A stretch of 64,000 bases of DNA from Streptomyces sp. CBMA152 (GCF_014596475.1 NZ_MECJ01000004.1:124001-188000); one strand, 5' to 3'. Shown: positions 30,322-39,994, counted from the first letter of the stretch. Numbers and translations: made by a program. The notes: generated by a model from the sequence alone, not told the origin.

Positions 30322-31667
30322 GTGAGGAACAGATGCCAGGCGTGACGCCAGGCTCGAACGGTGAGCGGGAGCTGGCCGGATTGGTACGGCAACGCGTGGC
30401 GGCCCGGCTGGCCATGTACGCGGGCGAGCGAGAAGCGGCGGGGCTGCCGACGGAGGACGAGGCGACGCGGCGTAGCACCGTGGGTCGGCTACTGGCCGAG
30501 GAGCTGGGGGCGCAGCGGCGCCTAGCGCTGGCCCAAGGTGGCCCGATGGTCGATGTGATCGTCGAGGAGCGGATTACCCAGGCGGTGCAGGACGCATTGT
30601 TCGGCACCGGAAGCCTGCAGCGCCTGCTGGCCGACGGGAGAATCGAGAACATCTGCGTCAACGGCTGTGACGTGGTGTGGGTCAAGGACGCCACGGGCAC
30701 GTGGCGCCGCGAAGCGCCGGTGGCCGCCTCGGATGCCGAGCTAGTGGACCTGGTGCGAACCCTGGCGGCCACCACGGGCGAGGAGGAACGGCGCTTCGAT
30801 CGTGGCATGCCCCGCCTGAACCTGCAGCTGCCGGATGGCTCCCGGTTGTTCGCGGTGATGGCGGTGACCGGCCGGGTGTCGCTGACCATTCGCCGCCACC
30901 GCTTCCCGGGCGCCTCGATGGCGGAGCTGGTGCGCCTCGGCGTGTGCGATCCACCGCTCGCGGCCTTCCTGCAAGCGCTGGTCAGGGCGCGGAAGAACAC
31001 TGTCATCGGCGGCGGAACCAATGTCGGCAAGACCACCGTGCTGCGGGCCTTCGCCCACGAGATTCCGCCCCAGGAGCGCCTCGTGACGATCGAGGACACC
31101 TTTGAACTCGGCCTGGACACCGACATGGTCACCCACCCCAACGTGGTGGCCATGCAGGCCAGGGAGCCGAACATCGAGGGCCAGGGCGGCATCGACCAGG
31201 CAGAGCTGGTGCGCTGGGGGCTGCGCATGTCCCCGGACCGGGTGATCGTCGGGGAGATCCGCGGGGCCGAGGTCATCCCGATGTGCAACGCCATGTCGCA
31301 GGGAAACGATGGGTCGCTGTCCACTATCCATGCCTCCACCTCGCGCGGGGTATTCACCAAGCTTGCCTCCTACGCCGCCCAGTCCCCGGAGCGGCTCTCG
31401 CTGGAGGCGACGAACCTGATGGTGGCCTCGGCCGTGCACTTCGTCGTCCACCTGGGCTGGGATACGGCCGGGCGGCGGGTGATCGACTCGGTACGCGAGG
31501 TCATCGACGCCGACGGAGCCCAGATCATCTCCAACGAGGTCTACCGGCCCGGCCCTGACGGGCGCGCGGTACCCGCCACCCCGCTGCGCAGTGAAACCCT
31601 CGACGACCTGGTCGCGGTGGGTCTGGATGCCCAGGGCGTCACCTTCCAGCGGTGGGGAGCCGCTTGA
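30318..31667 (+). CDS. CpaF/TadA secretion ATPase
   Basis: A 449-aa hexameric secretion ATPase powering Tad pilus assembly. Walker A is GGGTNVGKTTVL near residue 233. VTIEDTFELGL, the aspartate-box region, and VIVGEIRGAEV near 310, the Walker B region, follow. A histidine box appears as GSLSTIHAST. The N-terminal domain contains RIENICVNGCDVVW, typical of CpaF. The next gene starts on the last base of its stop. Confidence 0.92.
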   Translation: MSEEQMPGVTPGSNGERELAGLVRQRVAARLAMYAGEREAAGLPTEDEATRRSTVGRLLAEELGAQRRLALAQGGPMVDVIVEERITQAVQDALFGTGSLQRLLADGRIENICVNGCDVVWVKDATGTWRREAPVAASDAELVDLVRTLAATTGEEERRFDRGMPRLNLQLPDGSRLFAVMAVTGRVSLTIRRHRFPGASMAELVRLGVCDPPLAAFLQALVRARKNTVIGGGTNVGKTTVLRAFAHEIPPQERLVTIEDTFELGLDTDMVTHPNVVAMQAREPNIEGQGGIDQAELVRWGLRMSPDRVIVGEIRGAEVIPMCNAMSQGNDGSLSTIHASTSRGVFTKLASYAAQSPERLSLEATNLMVASAVHFVVHLGWDTAGRRVIDSVREVIDADGAQIISNEVYRPGPDGRAVPATPLRSETLDDLVAVGLDAQGVTFQRWGAA

Positions 31668-32581
31668 TGAGCGCCGTGTTGACAGGTGTCCCGCTGACAG
31701 GGGCGGCCGCCATGTTGGGGACGGTCTTCGGCCTCGGCGTGGTCGCCACCGCGTACGGAGTGGTGCGGCGCGTGGCGCCCGATGAGACCTCGGGGTTCTG
31801 GCCCCGGGTAGCGGGATGGTTGCCGACCCACTGGACCACGCGACGCGTGATGGTCGCGGTGGCGGTTGGAGTGGTCGCGGGGGTGCTGACGACGTGGCCG
31901 GTGGCGGCGGTGCTGACCACGGTCGCCATTCTCACCTTGCCCGGCCTGCTCGGCCCGGACGGGGCGGCGGCACGGCGCACGGAAAGGATGGAGGCGCTGG
32001 CCACGTGGACGGAAATGCTGCGCGACACCCTGTCCGCAGCGGCCGGTCTGGAGCAGGCCGTGCTGGCCACCGCCGCCATCGCCCCGGCTGCTCTGGAGTG
32101 CGAACTGGCCGAACTCGCCTCCTCGGTGCGCTCCGGGCGGCCCCTGTCGGTGGCGGTGCGGTCCTTTGCCGAGGACGTGCATGATCCGTTGGCCGATGTG
32201 GTGGTGGCCGCGCTGGTGATGGCGACCACCCAGCAGGCCAACAAACTCGGGCCGCTGCTGGGTGAGTTGGCGGACTCGGTGCGCGAGCAGGTGGCCATGC
32301 GTCAGCGCATCGATGCCGGCCGGGCCGGCATCCGCACCGGGGTACGGGTGACGGTGATCGTCACCCTGGGCATGGTGCTGGGGCTCGTGGTCTTCAACCG
32401 CCCCTATCTGGAGCCCTTCAACACACTCGCGGGGCAGGCGGTCCTGGCCGTGGTGGGCGCCTTGTTCGCCGCTAGCTTCACTCACCTCACTGTGATCGGC
32501 CGCCTGGATGAGCCGGTACGCCTCATCGGGCCCGCCTCAGCCGCTACCGAGTCGGGCGTCGCACAGGGAGGCACATGGTGA
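31667..32581 (+). CDS. TadB-like membrane protein
   Basis: A 304-aa inner-membrane platform protein of the Tad/type II secretion F family. Membrane segments lie near residues 10-30, 65-95, 225-245 and 255-275. The cytoplasmic part has the family pattern TWTEMLRDTLSAAAGLEQAV followed by VRSGRPLSVAVR-type helices. It pairs with the TadC-like protein downstream to form the platform on CpaF. The start is ATG 31667, which overlaps the CpaF stop. Confidence 0.8.
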   Translation: MSAVLTGVPLTGAAAMLGTVFGLGVVATAYGVVRRVAPDETSGFWPRVAGWLPTHWTTRRVMVAVAVGVVAGVLTTWPVAAVLTTVAILTLPGLLGPDGAAARRTERMEALATWTEMLRDTLSAAAGLEQAVLATAAIAPAALECELAELASSVRSGRPLSVAVRSFAEDVHDPLADVVVAALVMATTQQANKLGPLLGELADSVREQVAMRQRIDAGRAGIRTGVRVTVIVTLGMVLGLVVFNRPYLEPFNTLAGQAVLAVVGALFAASFTHLTVIGRLDEPVRLIGPASAATESGVAQGGTW

Positions 32582-33480
32582 TCGTCATGCTGCTGGGTGC
32601 GCTGTTCGGCGCCGGAGCCAGTGCGTTCGCCTATGGGCTGCGCCCACCCCGGCCTGCCCTCGCCGAGGTCCTCACCGTCCTCAACACGCCCATGCCGCCG
32701 ACGGATTCACGTACGCGGGACAGGGAGCAGGATGCGGAGTGGGCCACCCGGCTCGGCCGCAGAGCAGTTCCCCTGGTACGCGCGCTCGGCTTCCCCGCCG
32801 CCTCGCTGCGCGCCGATCTGGCCGTGTGCGGATCGGATGAGGACAAGCACCTGGCGGGTAAGGCGGTCTGTGCCGTTACCGGGCTCGTCGCACCCTGGGC
32901 CGGGGTGCTGCTGATGCGCCTCGGCCCAGGGATCGCGGCGGGGTGGTGGGCGCCGCTGGGGCTCTCGCTCGCCCTGGCCGTGGTGCTGTTCTTCGCCCCC
33001 GATCTCAGCATTCACCATCAGGCGGTGCGTCGGCGCCGGGAGATGCGGCACACCCTCAGCCTCGTTCTCGATCTGACGGTGATCGCGCTCGCGGGCGGTG
33101 CCGGCGTCCAGCAGGCATTGGGCCAGGCGATTGCCGCGCCGTACGGCTGGGCCGGAGGCAGGCTGCGGCACGCCCTGGACGTCGCCCGCCTTACCCGCAC
33201 CAGCCCGTGGACCCACTTGGGAGATCTCGGGCGGCAGCTGGCCGTTGCCGATCTGGCCGAGCTTGCCTCGATGCTGAATCTCGCGGGCAGTGAGGGTGCC
33301 AAGATCCGCGGCTCCCTCGCCGCGAAGGCGCGGGCGATGCGTCGGCGCCGGATTTCGGAAGCCGATGGAGCCGCGCAGGCGGCCACCGAGCAGATGTCGC
33401 TGCCCGTGGTGGGGCTGTTCGCCGCGTTCTTGTTGCTGATCGGCTACCCGGCCCTCGCCCACGTGCTGTCCATGACGTGA
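32575..33480 (+). CDS. TadC-like membrane protein
   Basis: A 301-aa type II secretion F-family protein with membrane segments near residues 1-20, 100-140 and 275-295. The cytoplasmic signature is LSLVLDLTVIALAGGAGVQQAL followed by RISEADGAAQAATEQMSLP before the last membrane helix. It is the second platform component of the Tad system. The gene overlaps tadB by seven bases. Confidence 0.8.
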   Translation: MVIVMLLGALFGAGASAFAYGLRPPRPALAEVLTVLNTPMPPTDSRTRDREQDAEWATRLGRRAVPLVRALGFPAASLRADLAVCGSDEDKHLAGKAVCAVTGLVAPWAGVLLMRLGPGIAAGWWAPLGLSLALAVVLFFAPDLSIHHQAVRRRREMRHTLSLVLDLTVIALAGGAGVQQALGQAIAAPYGWAGGRLRHALDVARLTRTSPWTHLGDLGRQLAVADLAELASMLNLAGSEGAKIRGSLAAKARAMRRRRISEADGAAQAATEQMSLPVVGLFAAFLLLIGYPALAHVLSMT

Positions 33481-33526
33481 CCGACTCTTTCACCCCTCCT
33501 ACGCGACCGCAGAAGAGAGACCTGCC

Positions 33527-33724
33527 ATGTACCAACTCGACACCCTTTCCCGGCTGGTGCGCGCCCATCTGGCCAAGGTGCGCCAGCACGCCCGCGGGGA
33601 TGCGGGCTACACCACCGAGACCATCGTTGTCACCGCGCTGCTGGTGATCCTCGGCCTGAGCGTGGTGGGCGTCATCGTTGCCAAGGTCACCGCCAAGGCC
33701 AACGGCATCGACCTGGGCGGCTAG
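33527..33724 (+). CDS. Flp-like small pilin
   Basis: A 65-aa protein made of a basic N-terminus, a GDAGYTTET junction resembling the prepilin peptidase site of Flp pilins, and one hydrophobic helix (IVVTALLVILGLSVVGVIV). Its place between TadC and TadE-like genes and its size suit the major Flp pilin. No prepilin peptidase gene is visible in the window. GAAGAGAG precedes the ATG. Confidence 0.75.
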   Translation: MYQLDTLSRLVRAHLAKVRQHARGDAGYTTETIVVTALLVILGLSVVGVIVAKVTAKANGIDLGG

Positions 33725-33727
33725 ATC

Positions 33728-34132
33728 GTGACCGGGATCCTGTACCGACCACGCGGCGATCGTGGGGCGGCGAGCACCCAGCTGGTGCTCGTCGTCCCGG
33801 CGCTGCTGCTGCTCGCGCTGCTGGTGGTGCAGTTCGCCCTGGTCTGGCATGCGCGGCACATCGCCCAGTACGCGGCTCAGCGGGCCCTGGCCGCCGCCCG
33901 GACCGAGCACGGCACCCAAGCCGACGGCCAGGTGCAGGCGCGGCACAGCCTGGCCGCGTTGGGCGGCCGGATCCTGACCTCCCCGTCCGTCGCCGTCGAG
34001 CGCACTGCCGCCCAGACCACGGCGCGCGTTACCGGCACGGTGATGGCGGTCATTCCGGGCCTCACCCTGCACGCCTCCGGCACGGCCTCCGGGCCAACCG
34101 AGCGCTTGACCGCCGTCGGAGGTCGGCCATGA
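33728..34132 (+). CDS. TadE-like minor pilin
   Basis: A 134-aa pseudopilin with the TadE pattern DRGAASTQLVLVVPALLLLALLVVQFAL near residues 10-38 and a small extracytoplasmic domain. It starts with GTG three bases after the pilin gene and ends overlapping the next TadE-like gene. TadE proteins prime Flp pilus assembly. Confidence 0.75.
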   Translation: MTGILYRPRGDRGAASTQLVLVVPALLLLALLVVQFALVWHARHIAQYAAQRALAAARTEHGTQADGQVQARHSLAALGGRILTSPSVAVERTAAQTTARVTGTVMAVIPGLTLHASGTASGPTERLTAVGGRP

Positions 34133-34563
34133 CCAGAGGGTTGCCTAGTGGGCGGGCAGAGATCGAGCGGGGGGCGGCGGCGGTGGAGCTGGCCCTGGTC
34201 ACCCCGCTGCTCGTGCTCGTCCTGCTGGTCGTGGTGGCGCTGGGGCGACTGGTGGATGCCCGGCTGGTGGTGGCGGATGCCGCCCACCAAGCCGCCCGCG
34301 CAGCCTCCCTGGCCCGCACCGAAGACGCCGCCCGCACCCAGGCAGAGCGCGCTGCGAACATCGCGCTCAAGGAAGCGGGAGCGGCCTGCACACGCCCCCA
34401 AGTCCGACTGACCGCTGGCGGTCTTGCGCCGGGCGCCACCGTGACGGCGACCCTGTCCTGCAACGCCGACTTGGGCGATCTCACCCGCACCCGCATGCCC
34501 GGCCACGTGCGCGTGACCAGCACTGCCTTCTCTGTTGTCGACTCCTTCAGGAGCACCCCATGA
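34129..34563 (+). CDS. TadE-like minor pilin, second copy
   Basis: A 144-aa pseudopilin. ERGAAAVELALVTPLLVLVLLV near residues 10-32 is the TadE motif with glutamate five residues into the helix. The periplasmic-side domain has two cysteines (ACTRPQ; LSCNAD) that could pair. It overlaps both neighbours by four bases. Confidence 0.78.
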   Translation: MTRGLPSGRAEIERGAAAVELALVTPLLVLVLLVVVALGRLVDARLVVADAAHQAARAASLARTEDAARTQAERAANIALKEAGAACTRPQVRLTAGGLAPGATVTATLSCNADLGDLTRTRMPGHVRVTSTAFSVVDSFRSTP

Positions 34564-35015
34564 ACCCACGCGGCCGGGCGTATCTGGCACTTGTGGGGGC
34601 CAAGCTGGCGGCCGGGGACGACCGGGGGCAGGTCACAGCCTTCGTCGTCGGTGCCTTCGCCGCGCTGTGGCTGTTCGCTGGGATCGTCGTCGACGGCGGA
34701 CTCGCGCTGGCAGGAAAAGCCCAGGCCCTGGACGTCGCTCAAGAGGCCGCCCGCACCGGCGCCCAGCAGCTCGACATCAGCCAGTTGCGCCACGGCGGCC
34801 GTGAAGCCGTACGGCTCCTGCGCGGCGAGGCAGAACGGGCAGCCCTCGCGCACGTCGCCGCCACCGGAGACGCAGGAAGCGCGTCGGTGAAGGGTGACGA
34901 GGTCACCGTCCACGTCACTCATCACCAGCGCACCCAGATCCTGCAGCTCATCGGCGTGCACACGATCACCGTCAAGGCGACCGGCACTGCACACGCCGAA
35001 CGCGCCACCCCGTAG
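34560..35015 (+). CDS. TadG-like pilus assembly protein
   Basis: A 151-aa protein with a single N-terminal membrane helix (VTAFVVGAFAALWLFAGIVVDGGLAL) preceded by DDRGQ, typical of the TadG N-terminal module. The pattern AGKAQALDVAQEAARTGAQ after the helix is also typical. It lacks the von Willebrand domain of full TadG and corresponds to the short actinobacterial form. Confidence 0.75.
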   Translation: MNPRGRAYLALVGAKLAAGDDRGQVTAFVVGAFAALWLFAGIVVDGGLALAGKAQALDVAQEAARTGAQQLDISQLRHGGREAVRLLRGEAERAALAHVAATGDAGSASVKGDEVTVHVTHHQRTQILQLIGVHTITVKATGTAHAERATP

Positions 35016-35066
35016 GCGCTATCCGCCATCGCAGCCACGCGGAAGAGAAGGCAGGGGAACCTCACG

Positions 35067-37862
35067 ATGCTCTGTCCCTTCGCGGCGCGTCAGCGGCTGA
35101 GGGCCGCCGCCACGCTGCTCGGCACGCTGACCCTCACGCTGGCCCTGCTGGCCGGGATGCCCTATGTGCTGTGGCAGGCCGTCGGCATCCCGTGGCCCGA
35201 GCACGTCTCGTCCATCGCAGAGGTAGGCGACCGACTGCTGCAGCCAGTCAGTGACCCGTTGATGATCGAGCTACTGGCCGTGGTGGGCTGGGTGTGCTGG
35301 GCCGCGTTCACGTTCACGGTGATTCGTGAATCCCTCTGGTACGCGGCCCACCTCCCGAACCTGCTGCGCGACCGCACCGCCCACCCCACGCATGTGGCCG
35401 CCCTGTCCGTGAAGGGATCGCTGGCCGCCCTGTGCATCGGCACCCTGTTCATGGCCGCACTCGGCCTGTGGCGTCCCCAGGCGGCTGGCGCCGAGCAGCC
35501 CGCCCTGGTAGGCGAGTTGAGACCCCAGATCGCCGCGACGGCCCCCGTCGCACCCAGCCCCGGCTCGCAAGCTGCATCCCATGCGGCCACCCCGGCAACA
35601 CCGGCACAGAGTCCGGTCGCACGAACGCGGGCGGCATCGCCCGTGCCGCCTACCGATGCTGAGGCCATCCAGTACATCGAATACGTCGTGGTCACCGGCG
35701 ACACCTTGTGGGACATCGCGCACACGCACCTCGGCGACGCACTGAAGTGGCCGCGGATCTACAAGCTCAACAAAGACCGCATCCAGAGTGACGGAGGGCG
35801 GCTCACCGATCCGGACCTGATCGTGCCCGGCTGGCGGCTGGCCCTACCCGTCCCCCAGACAGCCCCCGCCCCGTTGCCATCAGCCACGGCTGCTCCGGCG
35901 CCGTATAACCCACCGGCGCAGCCCGCCCCGACCATGCCCCCGCAGCCAACTCCTGCCCAGAACACGGTCGATGGCGGTACGGGTCGTGCCGAACACGGCC
36001 CTGCGGCACCGAACAAGCGGGAGGAGACGGCGGCCGGGCAAATGCATGCGAAGTCGGGCCCGGCCGCGATCGACATCGGGACCGCCAGTCTGATCGGCAT
36101 CACCGTAGCGGCCGGGCTGCTGGCCGCGCGCCGCTACTGGTACTGGCACCACAACCGGCTGCGCGAGCCCGACTCGGAGACGGAGGTGCCGGCCCTGAGC
36201 CCGCTGGTGGACAAGGCCGCACAGGCGGCCCACGCAGCCACCCTGCCCCACTGCCCCGATGCCCCCGAGGCCCTTGTCAGGCGCCGCATCCCACCGCAGA
36301 AGCCCCGCAGCACGGATGCGGTCACCGTCGGCGTGAGCGACAACACCGAGATCCCCCTCGACGCACTGGCCGTGACCGGAGGGTGCGCCTGGAGCGGCCC
36401 TGGCGCCGAGGGCGCCGCCCGCGCGCTGCTGACCGGCATCCTCACCGCCGCCGAACGCCAGCGCCCCGGACCGCCCCACGTCACAGCCGTCGTGGCCGAA
36501 GACATGGCCGATCGTCTGCTGCCTGGACTGCCACCCCAGTTCACGGCGCTGACCCAGAGCTCCGATACCGCAGACGCCATCCGGCTGGCCGAGCAGCACC
36601 TACTCGCCCACGCCCGCGCGCGGCACGAGCCAGAGCCCTCGGCGACCGGACGTACGACGGCCCATGCTGCTGCGGAAGCCGACCCGGGCACCCTGGTGCT
36701 GCTCGCGGCGCCGGACGCGGTCCACAGCGGACAGCTTGAGGCCCTGGCCGCCCGCAGCCACCCCCAGGCCCTGATCGTCCTCACCTTGAATGCCCTACTG
36801 CCTGGGTCCGAACGCTGGCACATCGCCGACGACGGCACCACCACTCGTCCCCACGCGGACGGGCAACACCCAGGGCGGCTAAGGCTGTTCCACCTCAGCC
36901 CCGAGGCCGGACGCAGCATGACCGAATTCCTTCTCGGTGCTCACGGCCAGCGCCCCCACCTGCGGATCCTGCCCACCCCCGACTCGCGCCGCCACGACCA
37001 TCCCTCCGAAACCATGGCTGAGCCCTCGCCCGAACCGGACTCGGCCCCTGCCCACCCGTACACAGCAGATGGACCGCGCCCGGCGCAGACCAAGCCAGTC
37101 CGCCTCCACGTCCTCGGGCCGATCACCCTGTACGTCCGCGGCAAATCCGATCCCGTGGGCACCAGTCTGCGCCCCGAAGTCCACGAATTCCTCGCTTTGC
37201 TCGCCGCCCACCCCTCCGGACTTCTGACCACTGACATCGCCGAAAAACTCCACCTCGATCCAGAGAGCGACCAGAACGCCCTCAAGAACCTGCGCCGTGC
37301 CGTACGCCGTGCCCTGCGCGCCGCCACCGGTATCACCGCACAAGAATTCATCCTGCGTCAAGGGGAACTCCACAAACTCCACCCGGAACTCGTGGAAACC
37401 GACCTCGCAGACTTCATCTGCAACCTGAAAAAGGCATTCCCGGCACCAGGAGTGCAGAAAGCCGAGTGCGACGCCCTGTCCGCCGTACGTGAGGCGCTGG
37501 CCCACTACCGCGGACCCTTCGCACAAGGTGGCGACTACCTGTGGGTCGACGCGATCCGCGAACACCTAGCCATGAAGGCCACCGACGCCGCCCTCCGCTT
37601 GGCCCACCGAGCCGAGCACGCCACGGAAGCACGCGAGCGGGACGCCGTCCTGACTTTGCTGGAGCACCTCGCCACGGCCCACCCCGATCATGAGCGCCTC
37701 GCCCAGCATGCCATCCGCCTCTACCAGGCCGCCGGACGTCACGATGCTGCCCGCCACACCTATACCCGCCTCAAGCGGCACCTCGCCGACCTCGGCCTCG
37801 AACCCGACCTCGCGACCCAGGTCCTCGCCATACCCAGGGCCCACTCCCGCCAGGGTCCGTAG
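35067..37862 (+). CDS. Membrane LysM-BTAD regulator
   Basis: A 931-aa multidomain protein. Three membrane segments lie near residues 12-32, 65-85 and 115-135. A LysM domain follows near 208-262 (YVVVTGDTLWDIAHTHLG). After a Pro-rich linker and another membrane helix near 335 comes a long cytoplasmic part. The end, near 680-925, is a winged-helix plus BTAD (bacterial transcriptional activator) domain of the SARP kind, with VLGPITLYV, LRRAVRRALRAATG and YTRLKRHLADLGLEPD. It could sense cell-wall structure and control the Tad genes. Such LysM-BTAD proteins recur at the end of actinobacterial Tad-like loci. Confidence 0.8.
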   Translation: MLCPFAARQRLRAAATLLGTLTLTLALLAGMPYVLWQAVGIPWPEHVSSIAEVGDRLLQPVSDPLMIELLAVVGWVCWAAFTFTVIRESLWYAAHLPNLLRDRTAHPTHVAALSVKGSLAALCIGTLFMAALGLWRPQAAGAEQPALVGELRPQIAATAPVAPSPGSQAASHAATPATPAQSPVARTRAASPVPPTDAEAIQYIEYVVVTGDTLWDIAHTHLGDALKWPRIYKLNKDRIQSDGGRLTDPDLIVPGWRLALPVPQTAPAPLPSATAAPAPYNPPAQPAPTMPPQPTPAQNTVDGGTGRAEHGPAAPNKREETAAGQMHAKSGPAAIDIGTASLIGITVAAGLLAARRYWYWHHNRLREPDSETEVPALSPLVDKAAQAAHAATLPHCPDAPEALVRRRIPPQKPRSTDAVTVGVSDNTEIPLDALAVTGGCAWSGPGAEGAARALLTGILTAAERQRPGPPHVTAVVAEDMADRLLPGLPPQFTALTQSSDTADAIRLAEQHLLAHARARHEPEPSATGRTTAHAAAEADPGTLVLLAAPDAVHSGQLEALAARSHPQALIVLTLNALLPGSERWHIADDGTTTRPHADGQHPGRLRLFHLSPEAGRSMTEFLLGAHGQRPHLRILPTPDSRRHDHPSETMAEPSPEPDSAPAHPYTADGPRPAQTKPVRLHVLGPITLYVRGKSDPVGTSLRPEVHEFLALLAAHPSGLLTTDIAEKLHLDPESDQNALKNLRRAVRRALRAATGITAQEFILRQGELHKLHPELVETDLADFICNLKKAFPAPGVQKAECDALSAVREALAHYRGPFAQGGDYLWVDAIREHLAMKATDAALRLAHRAEHATEARERDAVLTLLEHLATAHPDHERLAQHAIRLYQAAGRHDAARHTYTRLKRHLADLGLEPDLATQVLAIPRAHSRQGP

Positions 37863-38670
37863 AACCGCAGTTCACCGGGCCTTTGCGCCGAGTCGGCACA
37901 TGGGAGTGGCTCGATGCCGTTCACCCCGTCGCATCCGGTGTCGCACCCCCAGTCGCTCTCGTGTGCGCGCTTGGATGCGACACCCCCGCACGGCCCGTCA
38001 GCCCAGGCCAGGGGCCCTGCTAGCCACCCATGGGCGGGGGCGACTGTATATCGGTGCAGCAACGCATCCCGATCTACGGACAGCTGGCGCCTGCCCCCGC
38101 CTTGCCTGCATACAGCCGACTGCTTGCCTGCTCACGTCTGTTTTCACCCGCTCTTCCTCCTCATCTCCCTCTTGTTCTGCCCTTTTCCCTCTCTTGAGTG
38201 CCGTTGGCCGGCGCCCCGACGGTCAGGCGGGCGCCCAGGCGTAGCCGAGGGCGCCCGCCGTGCCGCCGGGGCCGTGCCGCCGGGGCCGTGCCGCCGGGGC
38301 CGTGCCGCCGGGGCCGTGCCGCCGGGGATTGCGTACACGGACTCGAATCGTGCCCCACACTGGCACCTGGGGCGCCTTCGGATCGGTCGTGAACGGCATT
38401 GCGCGCGATACAGGCTGTCGTGAAGCCGTAAATACCCCTAAGTTCGCGTCGTGAATTACGAGATATTCCAGCATTATCAAGCCAGGATTCGGCTTCAAGT
38501 GGGGCGCAGGTCGAGCTATATTTAAATTGTTCCCGAAAAGGTCGGGGAGGAAAATCCCGCCTGTGGGGAAAATTCGAATATGAATAACGGGTGGAGTGTG
38601 CCCGAAGTTGGCCTCTTTTGAATTCGAGAAAAGGCCGCCCGCGCCCCGGTGACCGATGAAAGGCTGCGTG
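37863..38670 (+). other. Long intergenic region between Tad-like locus and MoxR cluster
   Basis: About 800 bases without a convincing gene. The first 350 bases are GC-rich. A 5-copy 14-bp tandem repeat occupies 38258-38327. Bases ~38425-38635 are markedly AT-rich and contain small hairpins, for example AAGCC/GGCTT at 38479-38495. The MoxR gene follows, with GAAAGG seven bases before its ATG. The region should hold the promoter of the MoxR cluster. Confidence 0.5.
38258..38327 (+). repeat. Tandem repeat, 5 copies of 14 bp
   Basis: The unit CCGTGCCGCCGGGG is repeated five times without a mismatch or spacer. Because the unit is 14 bases, any reading frame through it shifts at each copy, and no gene uses it. 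It may be a regulatory array or a simple slippage product. Confidence 0.95.
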
Positions 38671-39903
38671 ATGACCAGTACACCCCCACTTACCTCCACG
38701 CCTCCCGGCTCCGTACCGCCGCCGTCCACCCCTACCGCGCCGAACTCCATGACAGCGCCCGCTGGTTCACCGCCCGCAGGCGGGGCCGGAGGGAAGGCCC
38801 GCCCGGGTGAGCTGCGGGCGCGAGTCGCGAAGGTTCTCGCGGAGAATGCGGTGGCGATGTTCAGCGTGACCGAGCTGGCGAGGATCCTGGGGCATTCGGG
38901 CGGGGCGGTGGGCAACGCGTGCGAGACGCTGGCGTGCCGGGGCGAGGCGGAGCGGGTCGGTTCCAAACCACGCATGTACCGGGCGACTTCGGCGACCGCT
39001 ACCGCAGCGCAACGCGCCGTGCCGCCGCCGACCCGCCCGGATCCGACGCTACCGGCGCAGCGATCTGCCGCCCCGCAGGCGGCTGCGGTTTCGCCGCCGG
39101 GTGGGCGGCCCGGGCCGGTCACCCGGCCGAACGGGCAGCAGTATCACCCCAGGGCGCTGGCGCAGCTGCCGGATGTGAAGGCACTACGCAAGCTACGTGA
39201 GGCGCAGGTGGCGGTGTTGTTGTACGGGCCGCCCGGCACCGGCAAGACCTCGCTGATCGAGGCGGCCTTCCCCGATTTGATCACGGTCGCCGGGGACGGG
39301 GATACGACGGTCGGGGACCTGGTGGGTGAGTACACGCAGGACGAGAAGGGCGGCTACGAGTTCATCTACGGGCCGCTCGTCACCGCCATGCGAGAAGGCC
39401 GGGCCCTGCTCCTGGACGACGCCACGCTGATCTCACCGAAGGTGCTCGCGGCCCTGTATCCGGCGATGGACGGCCGCAGGCAGATACAGGTCAAGGCCCA
39501 CAAGGGCGAGACGATCACGGCCGCAGACGGTTTCTATGTGATCGCCGGTCACAACCCCGGCGTCCACGGCGCGGTCCTCACCGAAGCCCTCGCCTCCCGG
39601 TTCAGCGTGCAGATCCAGGTCGGCACGGACTACGACCTGGCCGCCGCCTTGAAGATCAACCGGACGGCGGTGCGGATCGCCCGCCACCTGGCCACCAGCC
39701 AGCAGGCCGGAGACGTCGGGTGGGTTCCGCAGCTACGGGAGCTGCTCGCCTTCCAGAAGATCGCCGACGTGCTGGGCACCGAGGCGGCCTTCGCCAACTT
39801 GGTCGGCATCGCCCCGCTGGAGGACCGGGACACGGTCGCCGAGATCGTCACCAAGGCGATCGGCCGCCCGGTCACCGCCCTGGCCTTGGGCCGCCAGCTC
39901 TGA
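38671..39903 (+). CDS. MoxR-type AAA+ ATPase with N-terminal winged helix
   Basis: A 410-aa protein. After a disordered Pro/Thr-rich start, residues ~48-110 form a winged-helix domain (FSVTELARILGHSGGAVGNAC). The AAA+ core follows: Walker A is YGPPGTGKTSLIEA near 187, Walker B is LLLDDATLIS near 247, and VIAGHNPG (sensor region) lies near 290. MoxR proteins act as chaperones that load or activate VWA-domain partners, and such a partner is encoded next. ATG 38671 is preferred over ATG 38656 because of GAAAGG at the right distance. Confidence 0.85.
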   Translation: MTSTPPLTSTPPGSVPPPSTPTAPNSMTAPAGSPPAGGAGGKARPGELRARVAKVLAENAVAMFSVTELARILGHSGGAVGNACETLACRGEAERVGSKPRMYRATSATATAAQRAVPPPTRPDPTLPAQRSAAPQAAAVSPPGGRPGPVTRPNGQQYHPRALAQLPDVKALRKLREAQVAVLLYGPPGTGKTSLIEAAFPDLITVAGDGDTTVGDLVGEYTQDEKGGYEFIYGPLVTAMREGRALLLDDATLISPKVLAALYPAMDGRRQIQVKAHKGETITAADGFYVIAGHNPGVHGAVLTEALASRFSVQIQVGTDYDLAAALKINRTAVRIARHLATSQQAGDVGWVPQLRELLAFQKIADVLGTEAAFANLVGIAPLEDRDTVAEIVTKAIGRPVTALALGRQL

Positions 39904-39994
39904 CCGCCCCTGCGGGGGCGGCGCCCGGCCGCCCGCCCCGCTCTGGCCCCAGGCCACCACCCCCGTCACCGCCCCGGAAGGGATCGAACCCGCC

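Noticed and set aside
38258..38327. Repeat array considered as CRISPR
   Set aside because: The 14-bp units are directly adjacent with no spacers, and no cas genes are nearby.
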